A DNA stretch of 23,230 nt. It comes from Salinimicrobium sp049687495 (GTDB lineage Bacteria; Bacteroidota; Bacteroidia; Flavobacteriales; Flavobacteriaceae). The stretch covers positions 1-23,230 of the forward strand of contig JBAVJB010000093.1 in assembly GCA_049687495.1 (NCBI GenBank), in the 5' to 3' direction. Below are positions 15,123 to 21,463 of this stretch, piece by piece. The position numbers and the translations under genes were made by a program. Position 1 is the stretch's first letter; each line of letters opens with the position of its first letter. The notes below the pieces were generated by a model. It had not been told where the DNA came from and did no database searches. It saw only the letters and a program-made list of their open reading frames with translations.

Positions 15123-15143
15123 CTCAAAAATGTCATTTTTGAG
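15123..15143. repeat. 21-nt perfect inverted repeat between hmgA and hppD
   Basis: CTCAAAAATG (15123-15132), a central T, then CATTTTTGAG (15134-15143). It begins 8 nt after the hmgA stop. No T tract follows the right arm, so it is a poor intrinsic terminator; an operator or an mRNA-processing hairpin is more likely. The core AAAAATGTCATTTTTG recurs at 3502-3517. Confidence 0.6.
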
Positions 15144-15213
15144 CAGTATTAAAATCGAATAAAAATCTTGAGAAGTTTTTCTTCGGAAGGGCTTCAGAAT
15201 AAAAACAACTATT

Positions 15214-16350
15214 ATGTCTTCAGAAAAAACAATGGATCTAAAAAAGACTGTACCACAGGCAGAAGATTTTCTGCCATTGCTGGGAACAGATTTTGTTGAA
15301 CTATACGTGGGAAATGCCAAGCAGGCTGCATTTTATTATCAGCAGGCGTGGGGCTTTCAGCCCGTGGCTTACTCCGGTCTTGAAAGCGGAAGCAAAGACA
15401 GGGTTTCTTACGTGCTGCAGCAGGGAAAAATAAGACTGGTGCTTACTTCTCCTCTTGAACCGGGAGGTGAGATCAATGAGCATATCAATAAGCACGGCGA
15501 CGGGGTTAAAGTTGTGGCTCTTTGGGTGGATGACGCCCGCAAGAGCTACGAGGAAACTACCAGCCGTGGTGCAAAATCCTATATGGAACCAAAGGAGCTG
15601 AAGGATGATAATGGCCACGTGGTAATGTCCGGGATCCATACTTATGGTGAAACAGTGCACGTTTTTGTCGAAAGAAAGAACTATTCCGGTCCTTTCCTGC
15701 CCGGCTACAAAGCGTACAATCCTAATTACAAGACCAAAGATGTTGGTTTGAAATACATCGACCACATGGTGGGTAATGTTGGCTGGAACGAAATGAACAA
15801 GTGGTGTGAATTTTACGCCAAAGTAATGGGCTTTGCTCAACTTGTTTCTTTTGATGATAAGGATATTTCTACCGACTATACTGCGCTTATGAGTAAAGTG
15901 ATGAGCAACGGTAACGGAAGGATCAAATTTCCTATCAACGAACCTGCCGAAGGGAAAAAGAAATCCCAGATCGAAGAATATATCGATTTCTATAACGGCG
16001 CAGGGGTACAGCACATAGCCGTGGCTACCGATAATATTATTGAAACAGTGACCAATCTTCGTGACCGGGGAGTAGAATTCTTGTATGTTCCGGAGAATTA
16101 TTATGATGATGTGCTGGACAGGGTAGGAGAGATAGATGAAGATCTTGAGCCTCTAAAAGAACTTGGAGTACTTATCGACCGTGATGATGAAGGTTACCTG
16201 TTACAGATCTTTACCAAGCCGGTTTTGGACCGTCCAACGATGTTCTTTGAGATCATTCAGCGTAAAGGAGCTCAATCTTTTGGAAAAGGTAATTTTAAAG
16301 CCCTTTTTGAAGCAATAGAAAGAGAGCAGAATTTGCGGGGTACTCTATAA
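15214..16350 (+). CDS. hppD: 4-hydroxyphenylpyruvate dioxygenase
   Basis: Fe(II) enzyme converting 4-hydroxyphenylpyruvate to homogentisate, directly upstream of the HmgA reaction. 378 residues built from two vicinal-oxygen-chelate domains: about 22-155 (no metal) and 180-350 (catalytic). Iron ligands H184 (IDHMVGNV), H267 (VQHIAVATDN) and E346 (FFEIIQRKG) are all present, as are the C-terminal helix residues GKGNFKALFEAIE that close the active site in the family. Start taken at ATG 15214; an alternative ATG at 15232 would trim six residues before the conserved part. Probably co-transcribed with hmgA. The unit ends before a strong terminator at 16551-16582, although another promoter candidate lies between. 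Confidence 0.97.
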   Translation: MSSEKTMDLKKTVPQAEDFLPLLGTDFVELYVGNAKQAAFYYQQAWGFQPVAYSGLESGSKDRVSYVLQQGKIRLVLTSPLEPGGEINEHINKHGDGVKVVALWVDDARKSYEETTSRGAKSYMEPKELKDDNGHVVMSGIHTYGETVHVFVERKNYSGPFLPGYKAYNPNYKTKDVGLKYIDHMVGNVGWNEMNKWCEFYAKVMGFAQLVSFDDKDISTDYTALMSKVMSNGNGRIKFPINEPAEGKKKSQIEEYIDFYNGAGVQHIAVATDNIIETVTNLRDRGVEFLYVPENYYDDVLDRVGEIDEDLEPLKELGVLIDRDDEGYLLQIFTKPVLDRPTMFFEIIQRKGAQSFGKGNFKALFEAIEREQNLRGTL

Positions 16351-16436
16351 TTGAACTTTAAATTTGATAATTAAACCGGTAAAACTATTAAAAAAAACAA
16401 TTGTTCTTTCCAAATAAGTTAAACTTCAAATATTGG

Positions 16437-16467
16437 TTGCGTGTAAAGTACAAATAGAAGACTTTTG
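16437..16467 (+). promoter_or_regulatory. Candidate strong promoter in the hppD-DUF3108 gap
   Basis: TTG (16437-16439), 20 nt, then GACTTTTG (16460-16467), one mismatch from TAnnTTTG, followed by CACCGCAAT. A TTTGCACC(C)GCAAT start region is, from memory, typical before stable-RNA genes in Flavobacteriaceae. No ORF follows; a terminator follows about 85 nt later. Confidence 0.45.
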
Positions 16468-16479
16468 CACCGCAATTTT

Positions 16480-16582
16480 GGAGTGGTTACCAGAATTGGG
16501 AAAAAAAGAACTTTTTTTCATAATTTAAGTTTTAGTTGGTTAATAAGATTAAAAACCCCGTCATTGATTTGACGGGGTTTTT
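16480..16582 (+). ncRNA. Possible small RNA or decayed tRNA unit (promoter-to-terminator)
   Basis: Downstream of the promoter candidate, 16480-16503 reads GGAGTGG-TT-ACCAG-AATTGGG-AAA, resembling the acceptor strand, U8-N9 and D-arm of a bacterial tRNA-Tyr (from memory GGAGNGGTTNCCAGAGTGGCCAAA). The anticodon arm, variable arm, T-arm (no GGTTCGA) and matching acceptor strand (no CCACTCC) are absent. Instead an AT-rich dyad GAAAAAAAG-AA-CTTTTTTTC (16500-16519) and the terminator at 16551-16582 follow. It is either a broken tRNA transcription unit or a roughly 100-nt small RNA. Resemblance by eye only. Confidence 0.3.
16551..16582 (+). terminator. Strong intrinsic terminator, symmetric
   Basis: A 13-bp perfect stem, AAAAACCCCGTCA (16551-16563) with TGACGGGGTTTTT (16570-16582), closes a 6-nt loop TTGATT. 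The A tract on the left also makes it usable on the opposite strand. It ends the hppD unit and/or the small RNA candidate. Confidence 0.93.
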
Positions 16583-16598
16583 GGTTTTAATACATTTG
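16568..16598 (+). promoter_or_regulatory. Candidate promoter of the DUF3108 operon, overlapping the terminator
   Basis: TTTG (16568-16571), 19 nt, then TACATTTG (16591-16598), a full match to the Bacteroidota consensus. The -33 element lies in the loop and right arm of the terminator hairpin. Expected start near 16604, giving a leader of about 38 nt to the ATG at 16643. Confidence 0.62.
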
Positions 16599-16642
16599 GA
16601 ATAGAAATTGTAATTATCATGACCCAAAGAAGAGAAAACAGA

Positions 16643-17422
16643 ATGAAAAAGATAATTACGATTTTAATTTCTTTTATAGCCTTAAATCTTTCGGCTCAAT
16701 CTCAGCCACATCAGGCTTATGATACGGGAGAGTGGTTCAGGTTTCGCATCCACTACGGGATGTTCAATGCCAGTTTCGCTACCCTTGAAGTAAAGGAAGA
16801 TCGCCTGAATAATCAGCCCGTTTATCATGTGGTTGGAAAAGGTAGATCTACAGGTCTTCTGCATCTTTTCTTTAAGGTAGACGATAATTACGAAACCTAC
16901 ATTCACAAATATAATGGAGCGCCCCTTAGGTTTATCAGGAAAATTGATGAAGGAGGTTACACCAAAGATATTCAGATAGATTTTGACCATGACACCAACA
17001 CTGCCCTGGTGTTCAACAAAAAACACAACGAGAAAAAAGCTTTCACTGTTCAGGAAAATGTTCATGACATGCTCTCTTCCTTCTATTACCTGCGTAACAA
17101 TTTAGATGTTGAAAATCTTGGAAAAGGAGAGATGATGACCCTCAATATGTTCTTTGATAATGAGAACCACGAGTTTAAGTTAAAGTTCCTGGGGAGGGAG
17201 GTCATAAAAACAAAAATGGGTAATATTGCAGCGCTTAAGTTCAAGCCTTATGTGTTGGCGGGAAGGGTTTTCAAGGAGAAGGAAAGCCTTACCATGTGGG
17301 TGAGTGACGATGATAATCGCATGCCTTTGAAGATCCAGGCCGATCTTGCAGTAGGATCCCTGGAAGCCGATATTGATGCTTTTAAAGGATTGAAGCACCC
17401 CTTAAATATTATAATGAAATAA
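16643..17422 (+). CDS. Exported DUF3108-domain protein
   Basis: 259 residues from ATG 16643, which gives a clean signal peptide (MKKIITILISFIALNLSAQ); an in-frame ATG at 16619 would add a charged 8-residue extension and cannot be excluded. The mature part fits DUF3108: early GEWFRFRIHYGMFNASFATLEV, a central WxxD-like stretch HLFFKVDDNYETYIH, then MLSSFYYLRNN, and a late segment TMWVSDDDNRMPLKIQADLAVGS, all typical for this periplasmic beta-rich family. No catalytic motif known. It is the first gene of a tight run (2 nt to the tryptophan dioxygenase gene). Function unknown; structure suggests a lipocalin-like or beta-barrel carrier, which is inference. Confidence 0.85.
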   Translation: MKKIITILISFIALNLSAQSQPHQAYDTGEWFRFRIHYGMFNASFATLEVKEDRLNNQPVYHVVGKGRSTGLLHLFFKVDDNYETYIHKYNGAPLRFIRKIDEGGYTKDIQIDFDHDTNTALVFNKKHNEKKAFTVQENVHDMLSSFYYLRNNLDVENLGKGEMMTLNMFFDNENHEFKLKFLGREVIKTKMGNIAALKFKPYVLAGRVFKEKESLTMWVSDDDNRMPLKIQADLAVGSLEADIDAFKGLKHPLNIIMK

Positions 17423-17424
17423 AG

Positions 17425-18381
17425 ATGGAGGGAATAAAACCCGAGATAGCCGAAAAGGTCAGGCAACTGGAAGAGAAATTTAAGAATTCCGGGCAGGATC
17501 TGGGGTCATATCTCGACGGTCTCCTTTACGACAGGTACATCACCTACTGGGACTACATCCACCTGGATACGCTGTTAAGCCTTCAAACTCCCAAAACACA
17601 TTTTCCCGATGAAGAGATCTTCATTGGTTATCACCAGATCACCGAGCTGTATTTCAAGCTCATCATTCACGAGCAGAAGCAGATCGTCGAGGCCGAAGCT
17701 TTGAGCGTTGAGTTCTTTACTGAAAAGCTCAACAGGATTGTTCGTTACTTCAGGATACTTACAGATTCTTTTGATGTAATGATCCGCGGAATGGAACGAG
17801 AACAATTCCTGAAGTTTAGAATGGCGCTTTTACCTGCCAGTGGTTTTCAGTCGGCTCAGTTCCGGATGATCGAGATCTTTTCTACGCCCCTGGGAAATCT
17901 TGTGCATAACGAGATCAGGAAAAATTTCAGCAAAGAAAATTCCGTAGAAGAACTTTTTGAAAACATCTACTGGAAAAGAGGAGGGATCGACAAAGCGACG
18001 GGAGAAAAAACTTTAACACTCAAGCAATTTGAGAAGGAATATACCGGAAGGTTTCTGAGACTGGCTAATCGCCTGAAGGGAGGAACTATTCTTGAAAAAT
18101 ATCAGCAACTTTCGCCTGAAGAAAGGAGCAATAAAAATCTGGTCGAGGCGTTGCGTAAATTAGATGTATCGGTCAACGTGAATTGGTTACTGGTGCATAT
18201 TGGTGCTGCCCAAAGATATTTAATGACAAGAAATAAAGCGGTAGCCGCTACAGGCGGTACCAACTGGAAAGAATTTCTGCCGCCAAGTTTTCAGCATATT
18301 TTCTTTTTTCCTGAACTGTGGAACGAAGAAGAAAAGAAGAACTGGGGCAAAACATGGGTTGAAGAGACGTTTAATGTTTAA
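17425..18381 (+). CDS. kynA: Tryptophan 2,3-dioxygenase family protein
   Basis: Haem dioxygenase opening the tryptophan indole ring to N-formylkynurenine, first step of the kynurenine route. 318 residues, all-helical. Conserved positions can be matched: H46 in YIHLDTLLSLQ (equivalent to active-site H55 of the Xanthomonas enzyme), H70 in FIGYHQITELYFKL, R132 in FRMALLPASGFQSAQFR (carboxylate binding), probable haem ligand H258 in WLLVHIGAAQRYLM, and the late ATGGTNWKEFLPP loop (275-287). Length is slightly above the bacterial norm owing to an insert around 165-235. No kynureninase or formamidase neighbours. Located 2 nt after DUF3108 and 11 nt before the M23 gene, so one transcript. Family call strong; substrate could still differ in this divergent Bacteroidota clade. 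Confidence 0.9.
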   Translation: MEGIKPEIAEKVRQLEEKFKNSGQDLGSYLDGLLYDRYITYWDYIHLDTLLSLQTPKTHFPDEEIFIGYHQITELYFKLIIHEQKQIVEAEALSVEFFTEKLNRIVRYFRILTDSFDVMIRGMEREQFLKFRMALLPASGFQSAQFRMIEIFSTPLGNLVHNEIRKNFSKENSVEELFENIYWKRGGIDKATGEKTLTLKQFEKEYTGRFLRLANRLKGGTILEKYQQLSPEERSNKNLVEALRKLDVSVNVNWLLVHIGAAQRYLMTRNKAVAATGGTNWKEFLPPSFQHIFFFPELWNEEEKKNWGKTWVEETFNV

Positions 18382-18392
18382 AATAATTTAGA

Positions 18393-19634
18393 GTGAAAAA
18401 ACTGAGTTACCTGCTACTGATGATGATGGCTTTGATTGCCTGCAATGATGATCCCAAAAAAGGAGATTTAGCCGATAACATCGAGAAAAAAGAAGTCAAA
18501 GCGCCTGCCATTATTAAAGAATTCGGGTTCACCCTGAACGATTATGAGGTGGTGAGAGATACGATCAAAGCCGGAGACAGCTTTGGAATTATCCTCGGCA
18601 GCCAGGGTGTGGATCCCGCAAAGATCTTCCAGATCGTTGAAAAAGTTCGCGATACCTTCAACCCCCGTAAAATTATACTTGGAAAACCTTACGTGATCCT
18701 TAGGGAACGCGATTCTGCTCATACTCCAAAAGCCTTTATTTACCAGAACGACCTGGTGAATTATACTGTTGTCAACCTTGGGGACAGCATCAATGCTTAT
18801 ACAGCCAAAAAAGCACTTACGATCAAAAAACGGGATGTTTCGGGCGTGATCAATTCGAGCCTTTCACAAACCATAGCCGAAGAAGGTTTAAGCAATCTGC
18901 TGGCGCATGAAATGAACAATATCTACCAGTGGAGCATCGATTTCTTCAGGCTTCAAAAAGGGGATAGATTTAAATTGGTCTATAATGAAAGATATATAGA
19001 CGATACCATTTACGCCGGAATTGAAAACATTGAAGCTGCTGTTTTCTATCACGAGGACAAGCCTTACTACGCCTTCAATTTTAAAGCCGATTCCACTGCG
19101 GGCGAATTTGATTATTATGATGAAAAAGCCCGGCCTTTACAAAGCTTTTTCCTAAAGGCTCCGCTTAACTTCAGCAGGATCTCTTCCAGGTTCAGCCCCA
19201 GAAGATATCATCCTGTACAAAAAAGATGGAAAGCGCATAAGGGAACCGATTATGCTGCGCCTTACGGTACCCCGATCTGGAGTACTGCAAACGGAGTGGT
19301 CATCGCTTCTTCTTACACTGCCGGAAATGGGAATTATGTGAAGGTAAAACACAATGGCACCTATACAACTCAGTACCTGCATATGTCAAAAAGAGCTGTT
19401 AAAAAAGGACAGCACGTGAAACAGGGGGAGATCATTGGTTATGTGGGAAGTACAGGATTGGCCACAGGCCCTCATGTATGTTATCGTTTCTGGGTTAATG
19501 GAGTACAAGAAGATCCTTTCCGTCAAAACCTTCCTTCAGCCGAGCCTATTGATGACAAGTACGTGCCGGAATATTTTGCGGCCATTGAGCCTTTGAAAGA
19601 AGAGCTCGAAAAAATCAAGTTTAAAGAGATCTAA
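18393..19634 (+). CDS. M23-family peptidase lipoprotein with HxC in place of HxH
   Basis: 413 residues from a GTG start. An 11-residue hydrophobic stretch and lipobox LIAC place the lipidated cysteine at C17, followed by NDDP, so an envelope lipoprotein processed by LspA. Residues 40-130 contain a LysM/OapA-like segment (VRDTIKAGDSFGIILGSQGVD). The peptidase domain spans about 255-375: H282 and D286 (HKGTDYAAPYG), H330 (QYLHMS), then GPHVCYRFW where H361 is present but the usual second histidine (zinc ligand) is C363. Cysteine can bind zinc, so the domain may remain active; this variant seems familiar from Bacteroidota. Likely peptidoglycan cross-link hydrolase or regulator. It follows the dioxygenase gene by 11 nt and precedes pgi by 7 nt. 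Confidence 0.9.
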   Translation: MKKLSYLLLMMMALIACNDDPKKGDLADNIEKKEVKAPAIIKEFGFTLNDYEVVRDTIKAGDSFGIILGSQGVDPAKIFQIVEKVRDTFNPRKIILGKPYVILRERDSAHTPKAFIYQNDLVNYTVVNLGDSINAYTAKKALTIKKRDVSGVINSSLSQTIAEEGLSNLLAHEMNNIYQWSIDFFRLQKGDRFKLVYNERYIDDTIYAGIENIEAAVFYHEDKPYYAFNFKADSTAGEFDYYDEKARPLQSFFLKAPLNFSRISSRFSPRRYHPVQKRWKAHKGTDYAAPYGTPIWSTANGVVIASSYTAGNGNYVKVKHNGTYTTQYLHMSKRAVKKGQHVKQGEIIGYVGSTGLATGPHVCYRFWVNGVQEDPFRQNLPSAEPIDDKYVPEYFAAIEPLKEELEKIKFKEI

Positions 19635-19641
19635 AAGGAAG

Positions 19642-21273
19642 ATGAAGAATACCAACCCAACCAAAACCAATGCCTGGAAAAACCTGCAGGCTCATTATAA
19701 AGAGATAAAAGATCTTGACCTTAAAAAGGAGTTTCAAAACGACCCGCAAAGGGCAAAGGAATTTACCTTGCAGTGGCAGGATTTCTATGTTGACTATAGC
19801 AAAAACCTTATCAATAAGGAGACAAAGCAATTGCTTAATGAGCTTGCTGAAGAAACAGGCCTGAAAGAAGCGATAGGAGATTATTTTGGCGGAAAAGCCA
19901 TTAACAAGACCGAAGGCCGTGCAGTTTTACACACAGCTTTGCGTGAGGAAAAGAGCACTACAGTTGAGGTTGATGGTGAGAATGTTATTCCTGAAGTTTT
20001 CGAGGTTAAACAGAAGATCAAAGAATTTAGTGAGGCCGTTATTGGGGGTTCCAAAAAGGGCTTTACAGGCAAGGCTTTTACCGATGTTGTGAACATCGGG
20101 ATCGGCGGTTCAGATCTTGGCCCTGTAATGGTGACCGAGGCTTTGAAGCATTATACGAATCACCTTAAATTGCATTTCGTTTCCAATGTTGACGGCGATC
20201 ACGTGCGGGAGGTGATCGAGGAGCTGAATCCTGAGACGACGCTTTTTGTTATTGTTTCTAAGTCTTTTTCTACCCAGGAGACCCTTTCAAATTCGACAAC
20301 TATAAGAAGCTGGTTCTTGAAAAAAGCTCCGAAAGAAGCGGTTGCAAAACATTTTGTTGCGGTTTCCAGCAACGTACCAGCGGTTGAAGACTTCGGAATT
20401 GAAAAAGAAAACATTTTCCCCATGTGGGACTGGGTTGGTGGCCGATTCTCCCTTTGGAGTGCTGTAGGCTTGTCTATTGCCCTTTCCGTAGGTTACGATA
20501 ATTTTGAAAGTCTGTTAGAAGGAGCTCACGAAATGGATGTGCATTTCAGGGAGACTGCCTTTGAAGACAATATCCCGGTGCAATTGGCGCTGCTCAGCGT
20601 TTGGTACAACAATTTTCACGGAGCCCAAACCCAAGCGATCATACCGTACACTCAATACCTGCACCGTTTTCCTGCTTACCTGCAACAGGCGATTATGGAG
20701 AGCAACGGGAAAGGCGTTGACAGGAACGGCGAAGCGGTAGACTATCAAACCGGAAACATCGTATGGGGAGAACCAGGTACAAACTCGCAGCATGCATTTT
20801 TCCAGTTGATCCACCAGGGAACCAAACTTATTCCGGCAGATTTTATAGGCTTCAAAAATTCCCTTTTTGGAGAGGAAGATCACCACAATAAATTGATGGC
20901 GAATTTCTTCGCGCAAACTGAAGCGCTACTTGCCGGAAAAACTTCCGAAGAGGTGCAAAAAGAACTGGAGGCAAAAAAGCTTTCCGCTTCAGAATTAAAA
21001 GAACTTTTGCCGTTCAAGGTGTTTAAAGGAAATAAACCAACTACCACTATATTAATTAATAAGCTTACTCCTAACAGCCTTGGAAAACTTATCGCCTTTT
21101 ACGAGCACCAGATCTTTGTGCAGGGAGTGATCTGGAACGTCTACAGTTATGACCAGTGGGGAGTTGAACTTGGTAAACAGCTAGCGACCAATATTCTAAA
21201 GGAAATCGAAAAAAATGACGTTCAAAATCATGATTCCTCAACCGAAGAATTGTTAAAATTTTATCTTTCTTAG
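19642..21273 (+). CDS. pgi: Glucose-6-phosphate isomerase
   Basis: Interconverts glucose 6-phosphate and fructose 6-phosphate in the cytosol. 543 residues, close to E. coli (549). Signatures: GIGGSDLGP (153-161), phosphate-binding SKSFSTQETL (206-215), GGRFSLWSAVGL (266-277), and the catalytic residues E353 (IMESNGKG), H384 (TNSQHAFFQLIHQGT) and K512 (DQWGVELGKQLA). Nothing is missing. The 7-nt gap after the M23 gene and the terminator 38 nt after its stop make it the last gene of the DUF3108-kynA-M23-pgi run; no internal promoter for it was recognised. Confidence 0.97.
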   Translation: MKNTNPTKTNAWKNLQAHYKEIKDLDLKKEFQNDPQRAKEFTLQWQDFYVDYSKNLINKETKQLLNELAEETGLKEAIGDYFGGKAINKTEGRAVLHTALREEKSTTVEVDGENVIPEVFEVKQKIKEFSEAVIGGSKKGFTGKAFTDVVNIGIGGSDLGPVMVTEALKHYTNHLKLHFVSNVDGDHVREVIEELNPETTLFVIVSKSFSTQETLSNSTTIRSWFLKKAPKEAVAKHFVAVSSNVPAVEDFGIEKENIFPMWDWVGGRFSLWSAVGLSIALSVGYDNFESLLEGAHEMDVHFRETAFEDNIPVQLALLSVWYNNFHGAQTQAIIPYTQYLHRFPAYLQQAIMESNGKGVDRNGEAVDYQTGNIVWGEPGTNSQHAFFQLIHQGTKLIPADFIGFKNSLFGEEDHHNKLMANFFAQTEALLAGKTSEEVQKELEAKKLSASELKELLPFKVFKGNKPTTTILINKLTPNSLGKLIAFYEHQIFVQGVIWNVYSYDQWGVELGKQLATNILKEIEKNDVQNHDSSTEELLKFYLS

Positions 21274-21310
21274 GTCAATAAGCTGAACAATAGCGCAATA
21301 AAACTCTTTT

Positions 21311-21342
21311 GAGCCCTTGTAATAAGGGCTCTTGTTGTTTTT
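21311..21342 (+). terminator. Intrinsic terminator after pgi
   Basis: An 8-bp perfect stem, GAGCCCTT (21311-21318) with AAGGGCTC (21324-21331), a 5-nt loop and a T-rich tail TTGTTGTTTTT (21332-21342). It isolates the receptor gene from the pgi operon. Confidence 0.88.
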
Positions 21343-21419
21343 AGAGGTTTATGATGGGCACTTAGCGCCGTTGGGGAAAATTCTTAACAATCAGTTAAAG
21401 TTATTTTTCAAAAAATGCG

Positions 21420-21427
21420 TTCTTTTG
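21420..21427 (+). promoter_or_regulatory. Candidate -7 box of the TonB-dependent receptor gene
   Basis: TTCTTTTG, one mismatch from TAnnTTTG, followed by CATCG. The predicted start near 21433 would give a leader of about 30 nt, A/C-rich with no Shine-Dalgarno. The -33 region has no clear TTTG. Confidence 0.4.
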
Positions 21428-21463
21428 CATCGAACTTTTAAACACAAACTAACAAATTACACA

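Noticed and set aside
15116..15213. Intrinsic terminator between hmgA and hppD
   Set aside because: The 21-nt dyad is AT-rich and not followed by a T run; the two genes belong to consecutive steps and are more likely co-transcribed.
15301..16014. 237-codon minus-strand reading frame inside hppD
   Set aside because: It is antisense to the catalytic domains of a clearly real enzyme and its translation resembles no protein family.
16480..16582. Intact tRNA gene in the hppD-DUF3108 gap
   Set aside because: Only the 5' part resembles a tRNA; no anticodon arm, no T-loop and no complementary acceptor strand were found.
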